Of a DNA stretch of 64,000 nt, positions 16,217 through 24,382 are shown piece by piece (the stretch's first letter is position 1; every line of letters starts with the position of its first letter). Source of the stretch: Streptomyces sp. NBC_01231 (lineage in GTDB: Bacteria > Actinomycetota > Actinomycetes > Streptomycetales > Streptomycetaceae); the NCBI GenBank assembly GCA_035999765.1, contig CP108521.1, positions 9,362,001-9,426,000 of the forward strand. The letters are read 5' to 3'. The notes under the pieces are model-generated. The model made no database searches, had not been told where the DNA came from, and saw only the letters and a program-made list of their open reading frames with translations. A program made the position numbers and the translations under genes.

Positions 16217-17428
16217 TCAGTTGCCCGCGCGGCGGGCGGTCTCGCCCAGCCAGGCGAGGCTGGGCTTGGGGCGGCGCTCGAAGGTCTCGCGGTCGACCTC
16301 GACCAGGCCGAACGTCGGCTCCCAGTGGCCCCACTCGTAGTTGTCGAGCAGGCTCCAGTGGAGGTAGCCGCGTACGTCGACGCCGTCGCCGTCGGCGATC
16401 GCCGCCTCGAGATGCTTCAGGGCCTCGCCGGTGTAGGCGATCCGGCGGGTGTCGTCGTGGGTGGCGATGCCGTTCTCGGTGACCAGGATCGGCGTGCCGC
16501 CGGTGACCTCGGCGGTGTGCCGCACGGCGATGCTCAGGGCTTCGGGCCGGTACGCGGTTCCGACGAGTGTGTTGTCCGGGTGCTGCGGGTGGGGCTCGAC
16601 GCCGTCCGGGCCGACCCACTGGCTGGAGTACGACTGCACGCCCACGAAGTCGTCTCCGCGCGCCCCCTCCAGGTACAGGTCCTCCCAGATGTGATCCAGC
16701 TCCCGCTTCCTCTCCTCGGATCCCGGCCGGGCGACGAAGGCGCGGTTGGCGACCGTCCAGCCGACCTTGGCGCCGGTGCGCTCGCGCAGGACATCCCGGA
16801 CGGCATGGTGTGCCTCGACCAGCCGCGCGCCGATCCTCACGTCCGGGGCCGGCAGCGGCGGCCGTGGACCCTCGTGGTCGAGGGTGGGGCTCTGCCACTC
16901 CCCGGCCGCCTGCTGGTTCTGCATGGCCTGAGCCATGCCGATCATGATGGCCAGCATGTTCGGCTCGTTCATGGTGACGACCCACTCGACGCCGTCGAGG
17001 ATCGGGGTGACCGCCTCGGCGTATGCCCGAAACCGCTCAACGGCGCGGTCGCCGAGCCAGCCGCCCTCCTGGGCGAACCAGAGCGGGCTGGTGAAGTGGT
17101 GCAGGGTCACGACCGGTGTCAGGCCGAGCTCGAAGGCCGTCTCGATCATGCGCCGGTAGTGGGCCAGTTCCGCCCGCGACACCATGCCGGGGACGGGCTC
17201 GACGCGGGCCCATTCGATGCCGAAGCGGTACGCGTTGAGCCCGGCGTCAGCCAGCAGTCGCATGTCCTCGCGGTAGCGGTGGTAGCTGTCGCAGGCGTCA
17301 CCACTGCGCTCCATGCCCGGCATGCGCCCCTCGTTCGCCCAGAAGTCGCTGTTGAGGTTGTTGCCCTCGATCTGGTGCGGCGCGGTGGAGGCTCCCCAGA
17401 GGAACCCGGGAGGGAATTCGGTCATCAT
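16217..17428 (-). CDS. GH1 beta-glucosidase-type glycosidase
   Basis: The protein is about 403 residues, slightly short for GH1 (usually 430-480). It opens with the typical FPPGFLWGASTAPHQIEG, has the acid/base glutamate near residue 154 (VVTMNEPN) and the nucleophile near residue 318 (ILVTENGIA), and ends with the usual EWGHWEPTFGLVEVD block. No signal peptide is seen. Two adjacent ATG codons at 17428 and 17425 are candidate starts; AGGAAA lies upstream. It is the first gene of the glycoside operon and follows a promoter and TetR-type operator. It could remove glucose or galactose from the same conjugate handled by the rhamnosidase and glucuronidase. Confidence 0.87.
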   Translation of the reverse strand: MMTEFPPGFLWGASTAPHQIEGNNLNSDFWANEGRMPGMERSGDACDSYHRYREDMRLLADAGLNAYRFGIEWARVEPVPGMVSRAELAHYRRMIETAFELGLTPVVTLHHFTSPLWFAQEGGWLGDRAVERFRAYAEAVTPILDGVEWVVTMNEPNMLAIMIGMAQAMQNQQAAGEWQSPTLDHEGPRPPLPAPDVRIGARLVEAHHAVRDVLRERTGAKVGWTVANRAFVARPGSEERKRELDHIWEDLYLEGARGDDFVGVQSYSSQWVGPDGVEPHPQHPDNTLVGTAYRPEALSIAVRHTAEVTGGTPILVTENGIATHDDTRRIAYTGEALKHLEAAIADGDGVDVRGYLHWSLLDNYEWGHWEPTFGLVEVDRETFERRPKPSLAWLGETARRAGN

Positions 17429-17588
17429 CGGCGGCTTTCCTGGGTGTCGGTGGTCGGGGCCTGGTGGCGTTTGCGCCACGACCTGGCCGTTCGGGCGCGG
17501 TGGGCGACGGCCTCGGCTTGATGAGCGGCGGCCGCGGCGCGAGCGCCAGCTCGCCAGTTCGGCAAGTGCCTGACCTGCGAGCGCCAAC

Positions 17589-17606
17589 ACTTACCACGTG
17601 GTTGGT
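17589..17606. promoter_or_regulatory. TetR-type operator copy 1, in front of the GH1 operon
   Basis: The 18-mer ACTTACCACGTGGTTGGT matches the copy at 18673-18690 in 17 of 18 positions. Both follow the symmetric pattern AC-N2-ACCA-N2-TGGT-N2-GT. It lies directly after the -10 box of the GH1 promoter, where a bound repressor would block transcription. Recognition by the neighbouring TetR is inferred from the shared site. Confidence 0.7.
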
Positions 17607-17607
17607 T

Positions 17608-17636
17608 TTAATGCGGACCGTAGACCGGGATCGCAA
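17608..17636 (-). promoter_or_regulatory. Candidate promoter of the glycoside operon (TTGCGA-N17-CATTAA)
   Basis: On the minus strand TTGCGA (17631-17636) and CATTAA (17608-17613) are separated by exactly 17 bp, a reasonable housekeeping-type promoter. Transcription would start near or inside the adjacent operator copy 1, leaving a leader of about 170 bases before the GH1 ATG. The assignment rests on consensus and spacing only. Confidence 0.45.
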
Positions 17637-18002
17637 GGGCAGGAAGACTGTCGCTCTACTTCGTGATCAGAACGTTATCCGGCGGTGTTTTGGCCGGTGG
17701 GAAGCGAGCGCACTGTGAGCAGGCGGCCGGCTTGTCGGCATGGATGAGTGGCACCGCGTCGGGGGAACTCGTGGGTCGTCGCGTGGAATTGCCGCGTAAC
17801 TGCCGGGTGGAACAGTCGCGGGGACGTGAGCGGATCGGCGACGCCGGCCGCGAGCGAGATCCTCAGATGGTCCGCGAGGCAGTCCGCGAGGTCGTATGCG
17901 AGCACTCGCAGAGCGTGCGGCGCGCGCCGCACGGCCATGAGCTCGGGCCGCGGCCGGTGATCCAGTGGGGGCGCCGCGGCGCCGAGCTGGGCGGCCCTCA
18001 GC

Positions 18003-18617
18003 TCACTCGTCGGAGTCGGAGTCGGCGTGGTCGAAGAGCAGGCGTACGAAGTCGGTGACGGGCCCGACGATGTCGAGGTCCGGGGCGAGGACCCACTGCA
18101 GCTGGAGCCCGTTGAGCACGGCGTGGAAGAGGACCGCCGCGCCCTCGGGGCTGACGCCCTCGCGCAGCCTGCCGCGTGTGGCCTCGTCGTGGAACCCCTC
18201 GGCGAACTGGGCGCGCCCACGTTCGTAGCGTTCGACGAAGTAGGCGTGGGCGGGATGATCCGGCCGTGAGGCCGCCGCGGCGAGCTCGATCCACAGGCGC
18301 ATCAGCTCGGGCGCCATCTGGTGGTGTCGGATGAGCTCGGCGAGGTAGGGCCCTAGTTGGTCCGGGCTGTCGACCTGTTCCAGGCCCTGCTGCCATTCTT
18401 CGGCATCGCGTTCGGCGAGTACCGCGGCGAGGACTTCCTCCTTGTTGCGGAAGTGGTGCAGGAGGCCGGCATGGGTGATGCCGGCCCGCTCCGCGATGTC
18501 GCGCAGGGACGCTTTGGCGTAGCCGTTCTCGGCGAAGCTGTCGCGCGCGGCCCGTACGATCTCCGCTCTGCGGGCCGGGGTCTTGGCATACGGCCCACGC
18601 GCTCCTGCCTGACCCAC
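18003..18617 (-). CDS. TetR-family repressor of the glycoside operon
   Basis: This 204-residue protein has an N-terminal TetR helix-turn-helix at about residues 13-60 (RRAEIVRAARDSFAENGYAK, then LRDIAERAGITHAGLLHHFR), followed by a helical ligand domain. The start is a GTG at 18617. It is transcribed in the same direction as the glycosidase operon but separated from it by 574 bp. The same 18-bp operator is found upstream of this gene and upstream of GH1, so the simplest reading is repression of both itself and the operon, relieved by a glycoside or aglycone. The C-terminal stretch is acidic (DHADSDSDE). Confidence 0.9.
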   Translation of the reverse strand: MGQAGARGPYAKTPARRAEIVRAARDSFAENGYAKASLRDIAERAGITHAGLLHHFRNKEEVLAAVLAERDAEEWQQGLEQVDSPDQLGPYLAELIRHHQMAPELMRLWIELAAAASRPDHPAHAYFVERYERGRAQFAEGFHDEATRGRLREGVSPEGAAVLFHAVLNGLQLQWVLAPDLDIVGPVTDFVRLLFDHADSDSDE

Positions 18618-18672
18618 GGTGCGCTCACTCTCCTCGACGAGTTCGGTCCAGCGCAGTGGCTGAGCCTCTAAA

Positions 18673-18690
18673 ACTTACCACATGGTTGGT
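18673..18690. promoter_or_regulatory. TetR-type operator copy 2, in front of tetR
   Basis: ACTTACCACATGGTTGGT lies 56 bp upstream of the tetR GTG and differs from copy 1 by one base. On the minus strand it directly follows an A+T-rich GATAAAT stretch that could be the tetR -10 region, the same arrangement as in front of GH1. Confidence 0.65.
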
Positions 18691-18753
18691 ATTTATCGGC
18701 TCGCGGTGGACGGTCGCACTTACCGTACGGGGCCAGGACGTCATCGCATGTGG

Positions 18754-18779
18754 CTGACTCCGTAAGCGCGGGGAGTCAG
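18754..18779. terminator. Stem-loop CTGACTCC / GGAGTCAG
   Basis: A perfect 8-bp stem with a 10-base loop spans the stop codon of the transporter remnant. It has no T-run after it, so factor-independent termination is uncertain. It lies upstream of the tetR promoter and may isolate tetR from leftward transcription. Confidence 0.35.
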
Positions 18780-19093
18780 GTCGCATGTCGACGTACCACT
18801 TCGCCGGCGCGCTCCGGCCGGGCCGCGCTGCGCATGGTGTCCGAGCCGAGTGTCATGACCGCTCCGGAGCCGAACCCGGCCGCGACCAGCCCCGGGTAGT
18901 TGTTCTCCGCGCCGAACACACCGAACGCGACCAGCGCGGCGGCGAGCAGCAACAGACCGCCGGACAGGCCCCGTTGGGGACCGCGTGGCGCGCTCGGCCT
19001 GCGCGCGAGCGCGGCACCGGCCGCATTGGCCACGGCCAGTGGGGTCATGACGAGTCCGTCCTGGAGTGGCGAAGAACCGTCGGCCAGTTGCAG
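18776..19093 (-). pseudogene. Remnant of an MFS (DHA2-type) transporter
   Basis: About 105 residues can be read that look like the middle-to-end part of a drug:H+ antiporter. The piece SSPLQDGLVMTPLAVANAAG matches the usual segment 7-8 loop of DHA2 transporters, followed by two hydrophobic segments (SGGLLLLAAALVAFGVF and YPGLVAAGFGSGAVMTLGSD). There is no start codon or ribosome binding site, and neither N-terminal half nor full C-terminus is nearby. Upstream the frame enters the MBL gene region. It is best read as a decayed gene, perhaps the scar of an earlier tetR-efflux pair next to the present tetR. Confidence 0.6.
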
Positions 19094-19140
19094 CCGGGCT
19101 TCGGTCAGGAGCGCGCCCCACCGTCCTGTGGTCGCGGACC

Positions 19141-20220
19141 TCAGCAACAGCCCGCCGCGTGCGCGCTCGTGGTCGCCGACGTCGTCGCCGCGGGGGTGGC
19201 GGCCTGCTGATCCTGGGCGATGCGGCCGCGCAGCATGGTCTCCACGATCTTCATGAAGCGCTGTGCTCCCGAGGTGCCCACGACGAACGGGTTCTCGCGA
19301 CCGTTCGGCGCACCGCGCAGCTCCTCCATGCGCTCGAGCCCGTAGTCGACGAAGCCGTGGTTGCTCAGCTCGACGTCGACCCCGGCCCGTTTCATCCGGG
19401 AGGCGAAGGTGAGGGCGGAGGAGAGGTAGGCCTCCTTGCTCGCGGTGGCCGTGGGCGGGTTGGTGCCGCCCCACAGCATCGCGGTGTGGGCGCGGCCCTG
19501 CCGACGGGCCGGGAAGATCGGCGAGACGGTGCCGGGTGTGTGACCCGGGGTGTGGTGGAGCGTCACGGTGGTGCCGCCCAGTGTCAGCTTCTGGCCGTCG
19601 GCGATGTCCAGGTCGCGGGTGGGCGCGTTGGCCGGGGACGTGGAGGCGACGAGGTCCCAGTCGGCAGGGGCCATCATGACCCGGGCGCCGTACTGGTCGG
19701 CCAGGTACTGGGCGCCGCCGAAGTGGTCGCCGTGGCCGTGGGTGACCACGACGTACTTGATCGTCGAAGGGTCGGCCCCCACGTCGCGCAGTCCGGAGAC
19801 GATGTACTGCTCTGCCTCGTCCGGTGTGTCGAGGGCGTCGATGAGGATGATGCCGCGTGGCGTGAGGATCGCCGTGGCGGACACGAAACCGACGCTGAGC
19901 ACGGCGACGTTGTCGAAGATCCGCAGCGGCGCGGGAGCGGGCGGCCTCGGCGGGGTGTAGCCGGCGGTGAGCCCGCTGACCAGGCTCTTGAGGACCGGGT
20001 TGTCTCCGGCCAGTTCGGCGGCGCGGTCGAAGTACTCCTGCGCGGTCGGGTCCGCGGACGCCGAGGTCTCGGCGGAGGCGTACTCGGGAAGCAGCGAAGC
20101 CGCGCCGGCGGTGACCGCCGCGGCGGCGCCGAGCTGCCAGAAGCGGCGGCGCGTCAGGGCTCCGTGGGGGCGGCCTGCGGGCGATGCCGGGCGGGTGGGG
20201 TCGGTTTGCGGCTCGTTCAT
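19141..20220 (-). CDS. Tat-exported metallo-beta-lactamase-fold hydrolase
   Basis: This 359-residue protein begins with a twin-arginine signal (LTRRRFWQLGAAAAVTAG, cleavage probably after YASAET or nearby), so it should be folded before export. The MBL zinc motif H-x-H-x-D-H is present as THGHGDHFGGAQ near residue 160, with the third-ligand histidine in LHHTPGHTPGTVSP. The layout resembles subclass B3-like and quorum-lactonase-like extracytoplasmic hydrolases; substrate is unknown. AAGGAGC precedes the ATG. It is the third gene of the leftward arm of the PucR regulon (class II aldolase, MHS transporter, this gene), 52 bp after the transporter stop. Confidence 0.8.
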   Translation of the reverse strand: MNEPQTDPTRPASPAGRPHGALTRRRFWQLGAAAAVTAGAASLLPEYASAETSASADPTAQEYFDRAAELAGDNPVLKSLVSGLTAGYTPPRPPAPAPLRIFDNVAVLSVGFVSATAILTPRGIILIDALDTPDEAEQYIVSGLRDVGADPSTIKYVVVTHGHGDHFGGAQYLADQYGARVMMAPADWDLVASTSPANAPTRDLDIADGQKLTLGGTTVTLHHTPGHTPGTVSPIFPARRQGRAHTAMLWGGTNPPTATASKEAYLSSALTFASRMKRAGVDVELSNHGFVDYGLERMEELRGAPNGRENPFVVGTSGAQRFMKIVETMLRGRIAQDQQAATPAATTSATTSAHAAGCC

Positions 20221-20272
20221 GCGGGGCTCCTTGAGGTGGGGGGTGAGGGGAGGGGCTGGTTGTGTCGGTTCG

Positions 20273-21613
20273 TCAGGCGGTCACGACCGCCTGCTCGTCC
20301 TTCTCGCCGGCTTCGGCGTCACTCAGCGGCACACCCTGGGGTTCCTTCAGGAAGAAGGTGACGGCGAGCCCGATCACCGTCACCGCCGCGAGGTAGACGC
20401 CGACGGAGTACACGGTGCCGGTGCCGGCCTGCAGGGCTTCGGCGATCATGGGGGCGAAGGCGCCGCCCAGGACGGCTCCGACGGCGTACGACAGCGCCGC
20501 ACCGCTGTACCGGACGGCCGTCGGGTACAGCTCCGCGAACAGGGCGGCCTGCGGCCCGTAGGTGAGCCCCAGGCCGATGCTGTAGAGGACGAGCGCCACC
20601 ACGACGAGACCGGCGTTCGCCGTGTTGAGCAGCGCGAAGAACGGGAACATCCACGCGAGTTGGATGACGAAGCCGATCCGGTAGACGCGCAGGCGGCCGA
20701 GCCGGTCGGACAGCCGGCCACCCGCCAGGGTGCTGGCCAGCCAGCCGACCGCGGCGACCATCACGCAGATCAGGATCAGCGTCGGGTCCATGCCCAGGTG
20801 GTTCACGGCGTAGCTCTGGACGTAGCCGCCGGTGGTCATGTAGCCGACGGCGTTGTTGGCGGCGAAGAGCAGGGCACCGGCCACGACGAGCGGCCAGTGG
20901 TGCTTGAACAGCACGGCGATCGGGGCGCGCGATCGGCTCCCGGTCTGTTTCAGCTCCTGATAGACGGGGCTTTCCTCGACCCTGCGCCGGATGACGAACC
21001 CGGCGGCGACGAGGACGACGCTGAGCAGGAAGGGGATGCGCCAGCCCCAGGCGAGGAACTGGTCGTCCGTGGTGAGAGCGGTGACGGCCGCCAGGGCGCC
21101 GTTGGCCAGCAACAGACCCAGCGGTGCGCCGAGTTGGGGGTAGGAACCGAACCGTCCGCGCTGTGCCGCGGGTGCGTGCTCCACCGAGATCAGCGCGGCG
21201 CCGCCCCACTCGCCGCCGGCGGACAGACCCTGGAGGATCCGCAGGAGGACGAGAATGATCGGGGCGCCCGTGCCGATGGATGCGGACGACGGCACGAGGC
21301 CGATCAGGGTGGTGGAGACGCCCATGAGCAGCAGGGTGGCGATGAGCATCGCGCGGCGGCCGAGCCGGTCACCGAGATGGCCGGCGAGTGCGGCTCCGAC
21401 CGGCCGGAAGAAGAAGCTGATGCCGATGGTCGCGAAGGAGATGACCAGCGAGTCCTCGCCGAGCCCGTCGAAGAACTGGCTGCTGAACACCAGTCCCGTG
21501 CACAGGGCGTAGATGAAGAAGTCGTACCACTCGATGGTGGTGCCCGCCATGGCGGCGAGCGCGACGGTGCGGTGCTGACTCTGCGTGCCGGATGCCTGAG
21601 CGGATGGGGACAT
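20273..21613 (-). CDS. MHS-family MFS transporter for an organic or aromatic acid
   Basis: This 446-residue protein has the metabolite:H+ symporter layout with about 12 membrane segments. The family-specific start TIEWYDFFIYALCTGLVF, the loop 2-3 motif GHLGDRLGRRAMLIATLL, and LRILQGLSAGGEWGGAALIS are all visible. MHS transporters import acids such as shikimate, proline-betaine, 4-methylmuconolactone or protocatechuate together with protons. The placement between a class II aldolase and an exported hydrolase in an aromatic regulon suggests uptake of the pathway substrate. A 67-bp gap separates it from the aldolase gene; it is probably cotranscribed. Confidence 0.85.
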   Translation of the reverse strand: MSPSAQASGTQSQHRTVALAAMAGTTIEWYDFFIYALCTGLVFSSQFFDGLGEDSLVISFATIGISFFFRPVGAALAGHLGDRLGRRAMLIATLLLMGVSTTLIGLVPSSASIGTGAPIILVLLRILQGLSAGGEWGGAALISVEHAPAAQRGRFGSYPQLGAPLGLLLANGALAAVTALTTDDQFLAWGWRIPFLLSVVLVAAGFVIRRRVEESPVYQELKQTGSRSRAPIAVLFKHHWPLVVAGALLFAANNAVGYMTTGGYVQSYAVNHLGMDPTLILICVMVAAVGWLASTLAGGRLSDRLGRLRVYRIGFVIQLAWMFPFFALLNTANAGLVVVALVLYSIGLGLTYGPQAALFAELYPTAVRYSGAALSYAVGAVLGGAFAPMIAEALQAGTGTVYSVGVYLAAVTVIGLAVTFFLKEPQGVPLSDAEAGEKDEQAVVTA

Positions 21614-21680
21614 GGGGAGTCCGATCGTCGTCGGGGCGTCGTTGGCCCGGGGGGGAGCGGAGGAGCGGGGGAGCGGGGGG

Positions 21681-22460
21681 TCAGACGGCGTAGTCGGGGG
21701 CGATGCGGTCGATCCTGCGGCGCAGTGCGTCGAACAGGGTCCTGCCCGCCTCCGTACGGTCGCCCATCTGGAAGGACTCCTTGGTCGAGCGCACCGCAGC
21801 CTCCCGGCTCACCGGGGTCAGCGGCTGCCCGGACTGCTGGGCGGCGAGCTGGATCTCGCAGGCCCGTTGCAGAGTCCACAGGGCGGCGAAGGCAGCGGGG
21901 ACGGTCGGCCCCACCGCCAGCAGGCCGTGGTTGCGCAGGATCATCAGGTCGCGGTCACCGAGGTCGGCCACCAGCCGTGGCTTCTCCTCCGGGTCGACGG
22001 TGATGCCCTCGAAGTCGTGGTAGGCGACCATGTCGTGCAGTTGGGCGGCGTAGAAGTTGTCCGGGTCCAGTCCGCCGCGCAGACAGGCGACTCCGGTGCC
22101 GGCGGTGGTGTGGGTGTGCATGATGCAGTGCGCGTCGGACCGGTTGGCGTGGATCACCGAGTGGATCAGCAACCCCGCCTCGTTGACCGGCCAGTCCGAG
22201 TCCGACAGGACGTTGCCGTCGAGGTCGATCTTCACCAGGTTCGACGCGGTCACCTCGTCGTACATCAGGCCGAACGGATTGATCAGCAGGTGCCCCTCCT
22301 CACCGGGCACCCGGACGGTGATGTGGTTGAAGATCATCTCCACCCATCCGAGGTGGTGGAAGACGCGGTAGCAGGCGGCGAGTTCGAGCCGCGCCCGCCA
22401 CTCCGCGTCGCTCATGTACGCCGGTTTCGCCGTGCTCGTCGGGGTGTCCAGAACGGTCAC
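21681..22460 (-). CDS. Class II aldolase/adducin-family protein
   Basis: This 259-residue protein has the zinc lyase fold of the L-fuculose-phosphate aldolase family. Metal-binding histidines are visible in CIMHTHTTAG (HxH) and in the later ILRNHGLLAVG, and SDAEWRARLELAACYRVFHH is the usual N-terminal helix. Some members are aldolases of sugar phosphates and some decarboxylate hydroxyaromatic acids; the aromatic context makes a lyase or decarboxylase role plausible. The GTG at 22460, preceded by AAGGAG, is preferred over upstream codons. Two TGTCG-N4-CGACA operators lie 94-139 bp upstream. Confidence 0.82.
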   Translation of the reverse strand: MTVLDTPTSTAKPAYMSDAEWRARLELAACYRVFHHLGWVEMIFNHITVRVPGEEGHLLINPFGLMYDEVTASNLVKIDLDGNVLSDSDWPVNEAGLLIHSVIHANRSDAHCIMHTHTTAGTGVACLRGGLDPDNFYAAQLHDMVAYHDFEGITVDPEEKPRLVADLGDRDLMILRNHGLLAVGPTVPAAFAALWTLQRACEIQLAAQQSGQPLTPVSREAAVRSTKESFQMGDRTEAGRTLFDALRRRIDRIAPDYAV

Positions 22461-22553
22461 TGCCGTGCTCCTTGATTGCTGCGTGGGTATCGCCGGTATC
22501 GGGTGACGGCCTCGGTGTGCAGGAGCATGGGTGCGCGACCGCTCGGGAGCCAA

Positions 22554-22599
22554 TGTCGGGCTCGACAGTGAATCCGGCCAGGTGGTGTCCGATGCGACA
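22554..22599. promoter_or_regulatory. Paired operators upstream of the class II aldolase operon
   Basis: Site D, TGTCG-GGCT-CGACA (22554-22567), is a perfect inverted repeat. Site C, TGTCC-GATG-CGACA (22586-22599), has one mismatch. Their centres are 32 bp apart, about three helical turns, exactly as in the pair at 24245-24290. Site C ends one base before the pucR stop triplet, so the aldolase promoter region directly adjoins the end of pucR. The likely binder is the PucR-family regulator encoded alongside. Confidence 0.7.
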
Positions 22600-24222
22600 T
22601 CAGTCGGTCGGAGGCGGCTCCGACAGGCCGGCAAGCGCCGTCAGTTCCAGTGTCAGCAGAAGGCGCCGTGTCGGATCGGCGAGCGCCACGTCGAAGAGTT
22701 GCTCGGCCCGGCGCAGCCGCAGCCGCAACGTGTTCTGGTGAATGTGCAACTCGGCGCTGGACGCGGCGACATCGCCGAAATGCCGCAGATAGCTGAGCAG
22801 CGTGGCGCAGTAGTCGGTGGCGTGTTCGGCGTCGTGTGACCGCAGGCGTTCCGCGATGCCGGTGCGCAGTTCGGCGTCCTCGCGTACGGCGCCGACGAGC
22901 CGCCGCAGCACCAGCTCCGGCCGCAGGTCCTCGGCGTGGTACGCGCCAGGGCCGGCGCACTGCTCCCGGAGGTGGTCAAGCGCGGCGTCGATGTCGCGGC
23001 GGGCCGCGAGCAGGGCGGAAGTCGTCCCGACCGTGGGGGAGTCGACCGCCGTGAACGACCGGTGCAAGCTGTGCCGGGCCCGGTCCAGGAGGTGGTCCAG
23101 CAGGACACCGGTGGACACGGAGCCGGAACCGGCGGTCGGCAGCAACACGTAGACACGGTCGTCGAGCAGGGCCGCCGCCGGTTCGTACCCGAGGGAGCGC
23201 CCGTCGAGGACGGCCAGATCCAGCGCCCGAAGCAGAGCGGCGCGGCGTCGAGCCGCGGTACCGGCTTCCCACGACTCCTCGTCGCCGCGCTTTCGTACCG
23301 CCTCGGCCAGCCCGATCAGCACGGCGGGAAGGCGGACTCCGCCGGGCGGGTCGCCCTGCCCCGACCGGCCCTCCAGCGCGTGACGCAGCGCGCGGTCGCG
23401 ACTCTCCTGCTCGGCGTCGACCTGGCGGCGCAGCGCCAGCATGTGCAGCGCCGCGACCCGGGCCGCCTCCTGGAGGGTGGGCCCGCAGTCGGAGGCGGCA
23501 GCCTCGTCGGGAAACGCGACCCAGAGGGAACCGAGCACGTCCTCGCCCGCCCTGATGACCACGGCCGTGCGCGGCAGATCCCCGGCCCGGTGCCGGGGTA
23601 CGACCGTGTCGCTCACCCACACCTCCCGGTCCAGGTGATCGGCGAGCGCGTCCTCGGGCACCCGCCTGCCCAGGATCCCGCGCCGCCGGGTCTCGTCGAT
23701 GGGCTGGTCGGGCAGGTTCGAGTAGGCGACCACCACCTGCTGCGTGTCCATGATCGCGACAGCGCCGCCGACGATGCCGGCGACCGCGTTGGCCAGGGAG
23801 AACAGGTCGCCGCCCGTCGCTCCACCGCTCGGTTCCGCAACCGCCGCACGCGCGGCCAGGATGGTCGTGACCAGGCGCTGCACACGCGTCCACGGCACCT
23901 GCGGATCGACGGCCAGGACGGGGACGCCGGCCCCGTCGACCTGCGCCGACACCTCCGGCGGCGGGGGAGTGGGGCACTTGACGGCGAGTGCGCAGGAATG
24001 GTCCGCCGCCGTTCGAAGGGCCGCGCCCAACGCGTCACGGTCGGCGATGTCCACACCGACCCCGAGCAGCAGATGCCCGGGTGCGGTGGTCCCGAGTGCC
24101 TCCGGAGAGTCCAGCAACTCGACGCCCTTGACGCGCCATTCAGCATCACCGCCATCGGACAGCAGGCTGATGACACCGCCTCGCAGGGCCTCGACGAGCT
24201 GCTCGAGGGGCATCGCGGTCAT
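22600..24222 (-). CDS. PucR/CdaR-family transcriptional regulator
   Basis: This 540-residue protein has the PucR three-part layout: an N-terminal sensing domain (about 1-135), a GAF-like middle domain (about 155-260, LANAVAGIVGGAVAIMDTQQ) and a C-terminal helix-turn-helix of the HTH_30 type (AELHIHQNTLRLRLRRAEQL). Proteins of this group commonly activate catabolic genes in response to a pathway compound. GGAGGG 5 bases upstream supports the ATG at 24222. It is divergent from the PanE-like gene, and the region between them holds two operators; a second pair flanks its 3' end in front of the aldolase gene. That makes it the prime candidate regulator of both arms. Confidence 0.88.
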   Translation of the reverse strand: MTAMPLEQLVEALRGGVISLLSDGGDAEWRVKGVELLDSPEALGTTAPGHLLLGVGVDIADRDALGAALRTAADHSCALAVKCPTPPPPEVSAQVDGAGVPVLAVDPQVPWTRVQRLVTTILAARAAVAEPSGGATGGDLFSLANAVAGIVGGAVAIMDTQQVVVAYSNLPDQPIDETRRRGILGRRVPEDALADHLDREVWVSDTVVPRHRAGDLPRTAVVIRAGEDVLGSLWVAFPDEAAASDCGPTLQEAARVAALHMLALRRQVDAEQESRDRALRHALEGRSGQGDPPGGVRLPAVLIGLAEAVRKRGDEESWEAGTAARRRAALLRALDLAVLDGRSLGYEPAAALLDDRVYVLLPTAGSGSVSTGVLLDHLLDRARHSLHRSFTAVDSPTVGTTSALLAARRDIDAALDHLREQCAGPGAYHAEDLRPELVLRRLVGAVREDAELRTGIAERLRSHDAEHATDYCATLLSYLRHFGDVAASSAELHIHQNTLRLRLRRAEQLFDVALADPTRRLLLTLELTALAGLSEPPPTD

Positions 24223-24244
24223 GGCGACCCTCCGTTCACGGTGA

Positions 24245-24290
24245 TGTCGGAATCTACATCACGCAACCTCCGTGAGTGTAGGCATCGACA
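24245..24290. promoter_or_regulatory. Paired operators between pucR and the PanE-like gene
   Basis: Site A, TGTCG-GAAT-CTACA (24245-24258), sits inside a longer inverted repeat GTGATGT-N8-ACATCAC. Site B is TGTAG-GCAT-CGACA (24277-24290). Each differs by one base from the TGTCG-N4-CGACA consensus. Centre-to-centre distance is 32 bp. Site A lies only 23 bp from the pucR ATG, which suggests that pucR is itself controlled, while site B lies upstream of the rightward operon. Confidence 0.7.
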
Positions 24291-24382
24291 TTGTTGCGGG
24301 CTGCGAGGCGGCGCATGCTCGCTGCGAACGGCCACACCGGCCCGTGGCCACACCGGCCCACGGCCACACCCGCAAAGGAGGC

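Larger units (their letters stand above)
17429..18002. other. Intergenic region upstream of the glycoside operon, no recognised gene
   Basis: These 574 bp separate the GH1 start from the stop of tetR. The part near GH1 holds the promoter and operator listed separately. The remainder, about 17640-18002, has open frames on both strands, but none shows a known domain, a convincing ribosome binding site or a clear start. It could be a degraded gene or a long leader on the tetR side. Confidence 0.5.

Noticed and set aside
15372..16985. Long SDR open frame of 537 codons
   Set aside because: Only the last 272 codons encode an SDR; the upstream part is Arg-rich and overlaps the GH1 gene. GTG 16190 with AAGGA is the real start.
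17675..18220. Minus-strand open frame overlapping the tetR 3' end
   Set aside because: No recognisable domain, no ribosome binding site, and it overlaps a clear TetR gene in another frame.
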